NCBI GenBank assembly: GCA_964020155.1
Contig: OZ026546.1
Span: 8,518,879 to 8,582,878, forward strand
Reading direction: 5' to 3'
DNA length: 64,000 bases
Source of the DNA: Chondrilla cf. caribensis
Lineage: Eukaryota; Porifera; Demospongiae; Chondrillida; Chondrillidae
Part shown: positions 14,133 through 34,431 of the stretch, one piece after another
How the letters are laid out: each line of letters begins with the position of its first letter
Numbering within the stretch: position 1 is the stretch's first letter
Program-made: the position numbers and the translations under genes
Notes under the pieces: model-generated
What the model saw: the letters and a program-made list of their open reading frames with translations, nothing else
Told to the model about the DNA's origin: nothing
The model's database searches: none

Positions 14133-17100
14133 ATGAAGCTGGTAGAACTGTTTTTGTTCGTCCTCATTCCAATCACGAATGTTTGCAGTTTTCCAAAAGG
14201 TGATAGATCAGCGGTTCTGTTATTACAGTAGCTGTTGTGGTATTATTGTGTACGTACACCCACCACCACACTGACCGCTACGTACACTTGTTTATCGACC
14301 TGCTCATTTTGTCTCCCCCTTCTACAGGTACTCCCCCCTCCTTCAACTCCCCCCTTGAAGACCAAGTGGTCTCCCCTGTTGATGCAGGAGGTACTCAAAT
14401 AGGGTTTGCACTAACATGTGATGTATCAGGTGACCCTACTCCAGACATAATGTGGTATAGAGGAGGACAGCAGGTTTCAGGAGAAACTCGAACAATATTG
14501 ACCGTAAACCCTCCAATATCAGACACTGATGCTAGTGAGAGCGGAGTGGAATATTACTGTATAGCCACCAGTAGTACGTTCGGTACCATCAGGAGTCGAA
14601 CAGCTACAGTGAGACGATCATGTAAGTATGATTAGGGATGTTTGTGTCTACCCACATGCACCACATGTCTATTTCAACCATCATGTAGGTACACACATAC
14701 ATACATACATAATTCAAGTCATAGTATGTAGTACATGTGCACTTAAGTCGTAAAATGTATATAATCCTCAGCGAAATACTGGTTTATTGTAAGTTGAACA
14801 CCTGTTATTCCTCAGTCTTATCGCCATGGAGTGTGTCAGGTGTGAGAACCGTGGAGGCTCGTGTTGGATTCAGTGTGGCCATCCCTTGCAACCAGCCCGC
14901 ATCCAACCCACCTTCCCATGTGGCATGGACCGTCGATGGTGGTCCACTCACTGCTGCCGATGTCACCACAGGTGGTGCAGCGGAGGACCAGCGCATCCAG
15001 TTGTTCCCAGACGGCCATCTTGTTGTACATGATCTGAGACCATCTGACTTCAATGTATCATATCGCTGTTCAGTGGACAATGCTAACATCTATAACACCT
15101 CAATTAGCCCTCAGATTACTAAACTGATAGAAGGTACGAGTTATGTCATGTTTCCACAGCACCACATACATGTGTGTATGCACTGGCATACCGAATGTAT
15201 GCTTGTACTTTGTGTATCTTGAGCACAATGTGCAGTATCTCAGTTGAGCACAATGTGCAGTATCTCAGTTGAGCACAATGTGCAGTATCTCAGTTGAGCA
15301 AAGTGTGTAGTATCTCAGTTGAGCACAATGTACAGTTTGTATTGCATTTCTCATGTGTGGATGGTTGTGGTACACTTTTATTTCACAATTGATTTTGGCA
15401 CCTTTAATTTTGAACCCATATGTAGTACATTAATTTCCATAATATCAATTTAGTCGTGTTCTATCTGGCAATGTTGCTAAGGAATGGGATAAACCCCACG
15501 GTGTAACCCTTGGTGTGTGTACACATAAATGTTTGCGAACATATTTGGACATGTTGGCTTCTTACTGTGATGTGAGGTGTGAGTGTATGCAAACATGTAC
15601 ATTTGTGTACATTGTAAAGGAATGATGTAATGTTATGAGCTAACAGCCCCCTAGTGTTTAATGAGGTGTCTTGTAAAGAAGTAATAGATAGTACATTGTG
15701 ACATGGTGCAAGTTCAAATTCTCCAGTGGATAACTTATCAGAGGACTCTGCTGATGGAATACATGTGTACTATCATCAGAGCTCCATCACGGTGGAAGTG
15801 GGATCTACTGCGAGGATACTGAACGTGGTAGCACCTGTGTCTGCCGGCGGGATTTTCCCCAAGTACTCTCCCGGCATTGGTAGGCTCACAACCAGGAACT
15901 ACTACAAGGTGGACGATGTGGGGGACCATGACGGTGTGAATGTGACATCGCGATACTTGGAACACAGGGGAGATGACAGAATTGTTTTAGGAGAACTCAC
16001 TACCACTGTTATTGCATTTGGTGAGTGAAGGGAACCTCTGTTTAGAAGTATAGCATGACATGACATGGCGGCATATCACCCTGTTGGTACCTTGTCACAG
16101 AACGCCCACGCATTGTTTCCACCAGTGGCCCTCATGCTGTGTTGGTTGGACGTCGTGTGATTCTGGAGTGCGAGGTGGACACTCATCCTATCGGGAGCAT
16201 CCACTGGACTCTCAATACCGCTCCTTACCCGAGGGATGGTACAAGAGTGGTCCTCCAAGGAGACCGCCTGGTGTATGTCTTGAACATTGAAAGTGTACAG
16301 CTGAAGGACAGTGGGATGTTCCAGTGCACAGTCACCAACCCTTATGGTGAGGCGTCTGGCAGTGTGAGCTTATCAGTGAAGCAGCCAGGTTAGTGAACTT
16401 CAAGGAACAGTTAGTATACCATATGCAACAGTTGGTATACCTTATTCAACAGTTAGTATACTTCATACAACAGTTAGTATACTTTGTGCAACAATCGATA
16501 TACTTAATATAGTAGTTAGTATACTACTGTTCTGACTAATATGTACTGTACTGCCCCTTGTCCCATATATTTTAGATATGGTTTCCTCCATTGTGTAGAA
16601 CTGACAATATCCACACCTCTGAGTAGAGAGACAGCATTTGTTGAAGGAGACAATGTTACTTTGACTGTTGCTGTGAAGTCTGACGATCCTCCAAAGATGA
16701 CTTGGATTGTGAGAGGAGTGGAGCTCACCACCAGCGATAATAACGGTACTTATGTTGTTGGTGACATGGTGGAAGGGGCAACTGACGATCGAGGCCTAAC
16801 TGAGTACAGCACAACACTGAATGTGCTCTCCATCAACACCACATACGAAGGGGAGTATCGCGTTGAGGCTAGTACTGAGATTGATGATCTGATGGTAACG
16901 ACTAAGGGAAATGTCCTTCAAGAAAGTGAGTTCTTCAATCTCCACCTTCTGCTTTGTTTGTTGTCAACACACACATGTTGTCCTCTTCAGGGTTGGTCAC
17001 ATCAGTGTCAGTTGAGTATATTGACAGTCCTTGTTTACTCCTCGGTGCCAATGTGACCTTGAGGTGTAATCAAAATGGAGTCCCACGGGCTACTGTCCAG

Positions 17101-18168
17101 TGGACCAAGGGCAGCGTTCAACTAACAAACGGGGGGAGGTTCCTCATCTCTGAGGGAGATGAACTGACTCTAACAGTGTTCAATGTAGAGGAATCGGATA
17201 ATGGGGAGTACACATGTACTGGTAATAATACATTGAGAGATGGAACAATGGCAGAAGGAGTGGCTGGAAGTCTGATTGCATCAGAAGTTTGTGGTGAGCA
17301 GAACATAATTATGAGAAGATGTATAATATGAGAGATGAGATATGAAAGATATGTTATTGCTTTCAGTACAAACTGTACATTCACTTCTTATTGCATAATA
17401 TGTTGGATATGTGTATCAGGTTTCCGTGTTGAATTGGCTTTTTGTTCTCCAGTTCCACCAAAGATCACAGACACAGGAAGCGACACGAATCCCTCAGCCA
17501 ATATCGGTGAAACTGTCACACTAGCTTGTACAGTGAGCGGTGTACCTCGTCCAGTCATCACATGGCTGAGAGGGGATTCCCCCATCATACCCAGTGACAG
17601 GATCAGGATTAGCACAGACACCAACGTCACTCACATTACATCTCGTCTAGAGGTCAGCAATTTGATGGAGTCGGATGGTGGGAGCTACACTTGTTCCGCT
17701 ACCAATGAAGCCGATACCGTCACCTTCATGTACCAGATTGAATACCGTGAGTAACTGGGAGGATTGTACAAGTGTGGCCTGGTGACACACTTGTTGATTT
17801 TGGTCAGCCCTTTCACCTCTCCTCCTGTCACAGATGCTTCAGTATCTGATTTCCCATGGTGGGTAGTGGTGGTCACTGTTGCGTTCCTCCTGGTGGTAGC
17901 TGGAGCTATGGTGTTCGTAATTGCAATGTGTGTGATTAGACTTAAAAGGTATGTTGTATTGACTAAGAAAATAATATTGGAATCATTTTCTGGGAATCTT
18001 GTGTTTATTATCAGTGCTCTATTACCCCATTGCAACCCACCTCTTCTCTGCAGGAGTGTGCCGGGGACAGTTGTACAGAACTATCGTCTACGCCGTCTCC
18101 TCTCTGATGTGGACGAAGAATCCTCTCAATTTGCAACAGACCATGAACAGAGCACCACATTATTGTAG
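14133..18168 (+). CDS. Seven-Ig-domain type I membrane receptor, paralogue B
   Basis: Ten phase-consistent exons (804 aa): 14133-14199 signal peptide, 14328-14621 Ig1, 14816-15133 Ig2, 15727-16020 domain 3, 16101-16388 Ig4, 16599-16925 Ig5, 16991-17293 Ig6, 17453-17746 Ig7, 17834-17948 transmembrane (about residues 737-760), 18054-18168 tail. It is the mirror-image paralogue of the minus-strand receptor: exon order is the same, and exons for the leader, Ig1, Ig5, Ig6 and Ig7 are equal in length (67, 294, 327, 303, 294 nt). By eye those four Ig exons are about 87-95% identical in protein, whereas domains 2-4 are only about 25-35% identical. Domain 3 and Ig5 lack the core disulfide cysteines here too. 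The tail is short (about 40 residues) and lacks PPxY. A role as a surface recognition or adhesion receptor is inferred from architecture. Confidence 0.88.
15210..15335. repeat. 25-bp tandem repeat
   Basis: Five copies of tgagcacaatgtgcagtatctcagt, the last two diverged, in the Ig2-domain 3 intron of receptor B. Confidence 0.92.
16406..16531. repeat. 21-bp tandem repeat
   Basis: Six copies of a unit like aacagttagtatacttcatac in the Ig4-Ig5 intron of receptor B, ending close to the next exon's branch/acceptor region. Confidence 0.9.
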
Positions 18169-18330
18169 GGGCAAGAGTCTCTGATCACAGTACTTAAGCC
18201 TATCCAGCCAACTTCCAATCCCTTGTACTGAACGTTATGCCTACACCTCCATTTCAATGTAACACAGTTTACAACATTAATGAATGTATTGTTTTGAGAA
18301 CACTGTTCTATGTGTTGGCTTTCTCAGTTT

Positions 18331-18353
18331 ATAATAATAAACTATAATAAAAA
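18331..18353 (+). terminator. Polyadenylation signal cluster of receptor B
   Basis: Overlapping AATAAA-type hexamers (aataataaactataataaa) about 165-185 bp after the stop codon, in the right place to end the receptor B transcript. Confidence 0.55.
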
Positions 18354-18636
18354 CTTGAAGCATAAAGAGTATACTATCAAATGAAATTCGGTCTGATATA
18401 GGAACAGACTATAGTGACGCGTGAGCAATAAAGGGTTAAGTTGTCCTAGCCTGGCGCGCCAGACTAACCGTCCGCGTGGACTACTCCGCCATTTTGAATA
18501 CAAATGACATGTTTTACTGGACACGCCCACTTATCAATCTGGATATTTATGCTCCGTTTCTTTGCGGGGGGCGATATCAACACCGACGTCCCGTTCAAGT
18601 GTAGGCATTCTTCATGATTCGCTCAAGTTCAGGGAG
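18354..18636 (+). promoter_or_regulatory. Upstream region of the Ig/FN3 receptor
   Basis: Between the receptor B poly(A) signals and the next start codon. It becomes CpG-rich around 18450-18600. No specific promoter element can be named. Confidence 0.35.
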
Positions 18637-26814
<8,178 letters not shown>

Positions 26815-27318
26815 CCTTTCAATGTTGTGTTTGTGTCTTGTCCCATTGTACACAAAGTAAAACACAAGTTTGTACTGTCTTGATCTCTTAGCAATCTAGT
26901 GTACGGAGTAATGTCCAAATGAACCAATTTCTATGCATGCTTTTTTTCATATAATTATTGTTGTATTGTTCTCTGTTTTGGATGGTCCATCAACAAAACA
27001 TTTCTAATAATTGTGTATCTATTCTTTGAAATTAACAATCTACGCCGTAGAGAAAATATTGAACCCTACAAAATGTCATGTTTTCAACTGCAACTATTGA
27101 TGGTCTCCTATCCAGACCCGTCCTCGGCTCCACTTCTCATATTCCTGGGAGCTATACAAAGGTGTCTTCATTTGTACAAGTCTTGGCAACATAAGTTATA
27201 ATAGTAGATCAAAGTGTCTTGAAAGGATGATGCAATACGAAAACATGGCGAACGGTGATTCAAGTTTCGAAGCTCCGATATTACCTTAAATAGTACTTTT
27301 AATGTCTACTCTCTCAGA
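26815..27318. other. 3' region of the Ig/FN3 receptor
   Basis: AT-rich; presumably the 3' UTR and flank. No second gene seen. The short frame at 27013-27201 has no recognisable feature. Confidence 0.4.
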
Positions 27319-27319
27319 C

Positions 27320-27600
27320 GGTCACGATGGCTCAGTGGTCAGGTGGCATTGTCTCTAGGCTCCAGGTCGTGAGTTCGAGCCCCGCAAGGGACGGATTTTT
27401 TCCATGAAAAAAAAGAGCTCGCGGCCTGGTGGTCAGTCGCATGTCCTCTACAAAGAACCGTAGGGGAGGGCTTTGGGGCTCGCGGCTGGTCTCCCAGCTA
27501 GAGTATCTTTGGGCGAGTACTATATGGAAAGCCACTGTAAAGCTGTCCATCCCAGCGGAATGCAAAACAGTGAGGTGACCTTTTTGCTTTTTTTTACCGG
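27320..27600 (+). mobile_element. tRNA-derived SINE-like element
   Basis: A tRNA-like head with an A box (tggctcagtggtc, 27328-27340) and a B box (gagttcgagcc, 27371-27381) at tRNA spacing, followed by a T run, an A run and an unrelated GC-rich body, then T-rich DNA. The acceptor-stem halves do not pair well, so a functional tRNA is unlikely; a pol III-transcribed SINE is the better reading. Element ends are uncertain. Confidence 0.55.
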
Positions 27601-27940
27601 TAATTCCAAGAAAGATCTTTTCAATTTTTTTCTGCTTTGTTCGCTTGAGTGTCTTCATACCCTATATGCTGACATCTTAAATTTCTAATTTCTTTAATTA
27701 TCGTTTGTGTTTTATTTAATTCTTCATACAAATCACACTCATAGCATAAACATGCAATTCACAATTATTGCAAAGATTTAATGTTAATTTTTGAAATGCA
27801 AATATAATCATGTGTATTATAATTGAATAATGTATGGTTATTATTATAACTATGTGAACAAATTCTATTTTCCGACTGATTTGCGGTAGAAATAATTACA
27901 AGTACACATGAAATGAATTTACTGTACCACAATAGACACA
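27601..27940. other. AT-rich spacer
   Basis: Very AT-rich DNA between the SINE-like element and the end of CCDC191. No gene seen. Confidence 0.5.
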
Positions 27941-28135
27941 TCATGTGAAGGTGGGGTCGTAATCAGTGAGCCAGGAAGCTACTTTAGCTCTCAACACTGC
28001 CTTCCTCTTCTCCACAACTCTGTCTTGTCTCTCCAAAGGAATGTACCTCTGCCAGGCTAGGAACATCTTGGCTCTGAGGGACCTGAGGTATCGTGTGATT
28101 ATCATGTGATGCAGTGGACCCAAATGTACATGCAC

Positions 28136-28204
<69 letters not shown>

Positions 28205-28520
28205 TCCACGCTCATGCACACATGCAGGCACACACACACACGCGCGCGCGCGCGCGCACACACACACTTCTCCCTATGGACTTTGGCTCTTCTCAACTTG
28301 TCCCACATTTTTAGTCTTTCCTCGGTCACAAACATCACCCAAGCCTTCATGTGGGCTTTTAACGTGTGTAAAATGTGGTGTTTGTTAGCAACAGATAACT
28401 GATCCGCCCTAAAACGAGTATGCTATGGAGAGGAAAGATAAGACTATGTGTAGGTGGTACATTAAATGTGCTATATCAATTATACCAACCTAAACACCTC
28501 ACCACCATCACCATGCAACA

Positions 28521-28562
<42 letters not shown>

Positions 28563-31513
28563 CACACACACACTCCTCACCTCCCTCATTCCACTAAGAA
28601 CTCTCCTCTGTACACATTCACTGTAGAACATCTCCGACTGCTGCTCCATGTGACTCACTCTAGCTTGGAACTGAGATACCCAGATGCTTAGATATTGGCT
28701 TGTAGTCTTGTTGCCATGGAAATATGAAGCATCAAACATCATTTGTTTCATAGATTTGACAAACTGTTTCCATAGTGACAAGCCCCTCCTACACAAGTGA
28801 TGCTTGTAATGCTGTACTGCCTTAACATTTAGTTCCCTGATGTGCTGTAGGTGATGTTGTCTCTCTTCTTCTCTCTGCCGTGCCAATTCCTTCTCCCTTC
28901 TCTTCTGAGCCATAGCTGCTTCCTTAGCCTCTAATATTTCTCTTGCTTTACGCTCTTCTTCCTCCTTCTCCTTGGCAAGACGTTCTCTCTCCAGCTGTTC
29001 CCTCCTCTTCAATCGTTCTTCCTTGCGTCTTGCTATCTCCAGGGACCTCTTCTCCATAGCAGACAATACAGACACCACAGGCTGAGTAGGTACAGGCTGT
29101 GTAGGTACAGATTGTGTAGGTTCACCACTAGCTGGACACACTCTTTGATTGTCTTCACTGTTCTTTGGCTGGCTGGACTGTGGTAAGGTACTCACACCCT
29201 CCACTGTATCCGTAATGCTGGTCTCCACCTGTAGTGTTAGTATGCACAAGGTATATTGCCACATGTATTGTCTGCTAGCCCTTCACTAAGCTACTACTGA
29301 ACACTTCACATACAATGATGTGAGTACGTCAAACTCCAACAACACAAGCAAGGGTCACACTGTGTACTTCCCACACACATACACAGGCACATACAGACAT
29401 ACCCCCGGCTTATCTCTCTTGTCACTAGTATCATTCACTGGAGAAGGTTCCCTCTCAACAGACTCCCTGCTGTCACTACCCCCTCCCTCCCTCCTCAGCA
29501 ACTGCTGTTGCTCTGTATCCTTCTTCTTCTTCAATCGCTCCTCCCTCCGCTGTGCTCTCTCCTTGGCTCTCTTCTCCATAGCAACCAACAGTTTCGGCTG
29601 AGCTACTTTACCAGAAGAAGAGACTGGAGGCCCAAGAACAGTGGGCACACCTCCACCAGCCCCTCCCAGCTGGGAGGTAGGGCTCTCAACCACTTGTAGC
29701 TTGCCTTCAGACAGAATTCTTTCCTGTTAACACAAGCACACATGCATTGTTTAGTTTTGTTATGGTACACTCAACAGACAATCAAACTGGGACAAATGCC
29801 AGCCCACCACCAACAACACAGAGTCTGCAACTGATCTTACAGGCTATCAAGTGCACCGATATTCATGTACTGTACATACATATACTCACACATATGTACT
29901 GTACCTATACTCACATATATGTACACATGTTTGCATGATTATATTGTAGACATACTCATATGAATAATATAAACACTCACCAGTTCCTGCCTCACAATCC
30001 TACTGGTGATAAGAGCTGACCCTTGAGGTTTGACCTGCGTCTGCTGTTGTCCAGCACTGTCTACTGACTGGAGGGTGCTGAGGAGGGTAGCCATTTTGTT
30101 CTTTCTCAGACTTGCTTCCTTTTCCAACACCTGTCGGCCATTTTCTTCTCTAACAAGCCTCTTCCAGCTGTTCACACACCTGGTCAACAGCCTCTTTCTC
30201 CAGTGACTGGCACCAGCAGACATCAACCTGTAAAGTGACACAACAGGTCCTGAGGGAGTAGTGTACAAGTACTCACCAGACAACAATACTATACCACTTT
30301 GTTCGTAGTGACATATCACCCTGTATAGCAGGAAAATTTGGTAGTCTCAAAATTCAGTGGATTTCTTGAAACAATGCTTCCAACTCTACAGTACAACAAT
30401 GCTCCCAGCTCTACAGTACAACAATGCTCCCAGCTCTACAGTACAACAATACTTCCAGTTCTACAGTACAACAAGCTTCCAGTTCTACAGTACAACAAGC
30501 TTCCAGTTCCACAGTACAACAATGCTCCCAGCTCTACAGTACAACAATGCCTACAGCTCTACAGTACAACAATACGTACTGTATTGCTATGTGCGAGCCC
30601 AGACATGTACATGGTGTGTTTGTGAGCCAATACCCAAGTATTGGGACCCACAGACATACACAAATGAACACACAGCAGACCGAGCAGTATCAACCACTAC
30701 ACATACATCACCACATGTCAACCACATACCATCACCCCACACCATCACACACACACACACCACCATACACCACCACACACCGCCACACAACACATGCACC
30801 ACAACTGTACATGGTGAACCAACCTTTGCTCATTCATTATAGCCTCTGATGTTGCCATGGCTACCTCCTCTCTCCTCTCTTCCAGAGCAGCTGTCCAGGT
30901 CCTCCACACCCTACAGGTCACCTTCCAGTCAGCAGTGACCCCTGCTTTGCTGTAGGAGGTCAGGTGGGCTACCAGCCTACTGTACCAGTGGCCAAAATGA
31001 TGACGCAATGTCTACAGGGTGAGATCAGTACACACTAAGCAATGGACTGCACCACAGCCAAGAGGGTGCTCGTCTCTGCTCTAACAGTACTCACCCTCAC
31101 CCTCTGCTCCAACAGTACTCACCCTCAACCTCTGCTTCTGACTTTGCTGGGACTTCTTCTCTGCCAACTGCAAACTAGACACCTTGCAGGACTTCCCCAC
31201 ACCCTTCACCTCACTGCCCCCCTCATCCCTACCACCAGAGGTGGTGGGCTCCGGGTGCCGGCTGGTGTGAGGGTGCACTGTGACGGGTGGTGGAGGAATG
31301 GTGTGGGGATCCTCCGCATGGCTGGTGGTGGGAGGGTTGTGGTGTTTGGGGTGTTTGGGGTGAGTCCTTCTAGTGTCTCTCTTGACAGAAGCACTAGTGT
31401 AAGTCTTTGTTGAGTTTGGATGTAGTTTTTCTTTCTTCATCTCTTCATATAACCTACACCCAGTGCAATAATGAAGTTGTGGAAGAGAAACATTCAAAAA
31501 ATTGCATACCCAT

Positions 31514-31555
<42 letters not shown>

Positions 31556-32641
31556 TTGTCTTTCTCTCTCCTCTCTCATTTGCTTCCTTATCCTAGCCAT
31601 CTCCAGCTGAACCATCCTCTCCTCCTCTTTGTCTCTCTGTCTCAGCTCCTTCTCTGCCCTCAGTACCTCCTGGGTGGCCCTCCTGAAGAAAAACATCAAA
31701 CCCACAGATCATGCACACGTACGTACATATGTATCTTTCTTGTTAGGAGTAATACAAAGAATGAACACTACACAACCAGCTGTAATGCTGTCACTACTAC
31801 AGTGGATTACATACGTACACCCCTTCATAGCAAATATGTGACCATACAAATGTGTACACACCCAGAGAGACCTGATGGACATGTCCACACACCCAACCAG
31901 TATGTCTACTCAGTGTACCCGCCCACTCACCTTCGAGCCTCTTTCCGAGCAATGTGCTCTCTCTGGACCTCCTGTTGGGCCTGCTCTCTCGCTTGTCTCT
32001 TAGCCTTAATCTGAACAGACAACAAACATGACATTGTTCACTGAAACCTTTGTGATAGCCGTCACACCTTCTTGTGTCTCATCTCCATGGAAACCCGTGG
32101 GTCAGTCCTCTTCTCAGAGTCCTCCCGTCCAACTGCAGCATAGTCTAGCGGTTTGTTCATGAGGTCGTCCATGATGGACGTCACTGCTGACTGAATGTCC
32201 ACATCATCACTAGGCAACTGATCATACCCATCACACCCGTCATCATATGAAGGGTTTTCCCCTTTATGTAGCCAGGAGTGGATCAGTTCTTTAGCTGTAG
32301 TGAGGGCAGTAAACAGAGGCCATAGAAATGCACACACTAGTACCGACCGTACCGCCATAGACCTCCATTCTGGTGCTGGCAGCACGAAGCTATGGTGCTG
32401 GAAATACATGATCTAGAGGGTACCTTCTGTTTGGACGTCCATCCGGACATCCGTGGCAACACAAGGAGTCTCCACCAGCTGTGGCCTGTCTCCGAGCAGC
32501 TGACCGGCATTATGAGCTGTCGGTTTAGTATCCGATCCGTACAGGCTCCCTTCCACCTCCTAAACATACAGTAAACTAAGTTAAATCGTAAGAACGAGGC
32601 TCACAGGTTACCTTTATCCATCGCTCAATCCTCTGGTTCAT
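27941..32641 (-). CDS. CCDC191: Coiled-coil domain-containing protein 191 orthologue
   Basis: Twelve phase-consistent exons (869 aa): 32612-32641, 32424-32559, 32068-32294, 31931-32010, 31554-31682, 31123-31453, 30824-31011, 29981-30227, 29403-29723, 28581-29228, 28268-28398, 27941-28082. Diagnostic CCDC191 features: the N-terminal DPRVSMEMRHKK motif, two helical W-containing repeats (FGHWYSRLVAHL and similar), a long Glu/Lys/Arg coiled coil starting AMEKRSLEIARRKEERL (about residues 615-700), then three SFI1-like W/F repeats (SLWKQFVKSMKQM, KAWVMFVTEERL, FLAWQRYIPLE) up to the C terminus. Length is close to the human protein (about 936 aa). The family is poorly characterised; the spaced W motifs recall centrin-binding repeats, but that is inference. 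Two donors (exon 5 at 31553, exon 11 at 28267) lie directly in (TG)n. The acceptor of exon 11 was chosen for frame. Confidence 0.92.
28139..28267. repeat. (CA)n / (CG)n microsatellite
   Basis: Two CA tracts around a short unique stretch, the second with a (CG) core. On the coding strand it is (TG)n beginning at the donor of CCDC191 exon 11. Confidence 0.95.
28523..28572. repeat. (CA)n microsatellite in a CCDC191 intron
   Basis: About 24 CA units; on the coding strand (TG)n about 9 bp inside the intron after exon 10. Confidence 0.95.
30376..30580. repeat. 24-25 bp minisatellite
   Basis: About eight copies of a unit like ctctacagtacaacaatgctccc in CCDC191 intron 7. Each unit contains ctacag, a pseudo-acceptor on the opposite strand only. 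Confidence 0.9.
31513..31553. repeat. (CA)n microsatellite forming a splice donor
   Basis: About 20 CA units; on the coding strand the first GT of (GT)n is the donor of CCDC191 exon 5. Confidence 0.94.
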
Positions 32642-32860
32642 TTATTGATGACCCTTCGATCTCTCAATGAAAATTATTTGGTATAAGGTACATAGACTTC
32701 GTCTTCGTGCATCCCGCGCCTCGTCCCAGATCCGAGTTTCATTCCGAAAATTTCAAATGCCAAACATTTTAAAATTCAAACCTAATCACGATGGTCTACA
32801 CAAGTTATGATAGAATTATGATAGAAGTTAGTTGACATGCTGAGCCTTAATAGATTGATG
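32642..32860 (-). promoter_or_regulatory. CCDC191 upstream region
   Basis: About 220 bp between the CCDC191 start and the Penelope-like element, with several CpGs. It must hold the promoter; no specific element recognised. Confidence 0.3.
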
Positions 32861-32864
32861 TCTA

Positions 32865-33830
32865 TTTATTTGGACAATTACGCACGTCACTTGTTGGCAA
32901 ATAATTGCAACGTTTCGCCCTCTTGGGCTTCTTCAGGCAATGCTTATAAAACTAAGTATGACAATAAAACTTGATAGGTGTGTGATGATAACCAATCAGG
33001 GTCCTAGTGATGGTGTAATCAAATCAGTCCAAATTTGGTCAAGGGGAAACCCCGAGTCCAAATTGAATGTACTGTTTGATTTGATGTAAATGCTCTCCAG
33101 AATCTTTCTTTCTTTCCATTTTTCTTCTCTTTTCACAATCTTGGCATTGTTCCAGTCTATTCTGTGGTCTTTATCCATGTGGTGGACTGCATTGGCATTT
33201 CTTCGGTCACCCTGTGTAACGGCTCGTTGGTGTTCTTTGAGCCTGACATGGAATGGTCTCCCTGTTTCCCCGATGTAGATGTTGTCACAATCCCGCACAC
33301 ATGGGATTCGGTAGATCACTCCTTTGTCACTGTTCTTGTGGGTTCCCTTCACTTTGGTGAGCATGTCTCTCACTGTTCTTGTTCTCTTGAATACAGTCTT
33401 CACTCCTCTGCTGTCACATATTCTTTTGATCTTCTCAGATAGACCCCTAACATATGGTAAGACACACAATGGAGGCCTTGTGGCATCACTCCTTTCTTCG
33501 TGTTCATGTCTTCTGGTTGTCTTCGTCAGGGCTTGTCTCACCATATGGCGGGGGTATCCATTCTTCACAAATGCTGTCTCGAGGTGTTGTTTCTCATCTG
33601 TGAGTGTGTCAGGGTCAGTGCAAATCCTTGTTGCTCTGGTTGCCAGGCATCGAATGGTTCCTTCTTTCACAGCCGGGTGGTGGTTGGAAGTGTAGTGTAT
33701 ATAGTGATCTGTATGGGTCTTCTTTCTATATACTGAGGTCTTCAGTCCAGAACCATTTTTGGTCACTAGCACGACATTATACACGATATTCAAATCCCAT
33801 TTAATATCTGTCTTAACAGAGACTCAACAG
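32865..33830 (-). mobile_element. 5'-truncated Penelope-like retroelement
   Basis: An open minus-strand frame (about 32996-33820) encodes the last part of a Penelope-like polyprotein: the end of the reverse transcriptase (TSVYRKKTHTDHY), a linker, then a GIY-YIG endonuclease with IYIGETGR, the downstream Arg and the KEH motif. The upstream RT palm domain is absent and a stop codon precedes the frame, so this is a typical 5'-truncated copy, not an active element. The endonuclease would nick target DNA for target-primed reverse transcription. Downstream of the stop is a hammerhead-like motif. Confidence 0.85.
32905..32940 (-). ncRNA. Degenerate hammerhead-ribozyme-like motif
   Basis: On the minus strand CTGAAGA is followed by a 4-bp stem (GCCC/GGGC) and then GAAAC, the order of the hammerhead core, with a further imperfect hairpin after it in the place of stem III. 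The core differs from the consensus CTGATGA at one base. Penelope-like elements are known to carry hammerhead motifs, so the position fits; catalytic activity is not implied. Confidence 0.4.
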
Positions 33831-34431
33831 GAATAATTCTGTGTAGGATCTCTATAGCAACCTGGAACTGGAGAGTGAGGAGAGTGTTTTGCATGAACAA
33901 TAATAATACGTTTATACACATTCCATACTAGAACTGCTAACAGTAATCAGTTGGTAACTGCAGGGGGGATACCTGGTATTGTCAACGATTTATTCATACA
34001 ATATAAATATTTGACAGCCATCTCACTCTTTGGAACATGTTCTACTCAGGCTGAGGTGATAATGTTCCCCTCTTGACTGCTTTTTGTGTACCTTAAGTCT
34101 TTGTTCTAAGGTTTTTCTTCATTTCTCTATATATGTCTCAGGGCAAATGGGATGTGATCACTCTCTAAGTGATGATTAAATATGACATTCCTTATTTAAT
34201 TATTCATCTTTGTTTCCATTACATTCATTACAGTATTTAAGTTCTTATACAATGAGGCATGGAATAGCAGTAGGTCTCTGGTTAGGATTGCAAAATCACT
34301 GTAAAGATGTTCTGTTACCATAGTAACACATATTATAATTCTAATGTACTTTATCCATACCAAAGTTATACATGCAGGGATTATCCAGATGTACTGTACC
34401 TTGTAGAGAATGCAGTAACTGCTGAACTCAC
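33831..34431. other. Unassigned AT-rich stretch
   Basis: No gene, repeat array or clear transposon recognised between the Penelope-like copy and the FN3 fragment. Confidence 0.5.

Noticed and set aside
27320..27395. A functional tRNA gene
   Set aside because: A and B boxes are good, but acceptor-stem pairing is poor and the sequence continues into a SINE-like body.
33090..33804. Plus-strand frames opposite the Penelope-like ORF
   Set aside because: Antisense shadows; the minus-strand frame has recognisable RT-end and GIY-YIG motifs.
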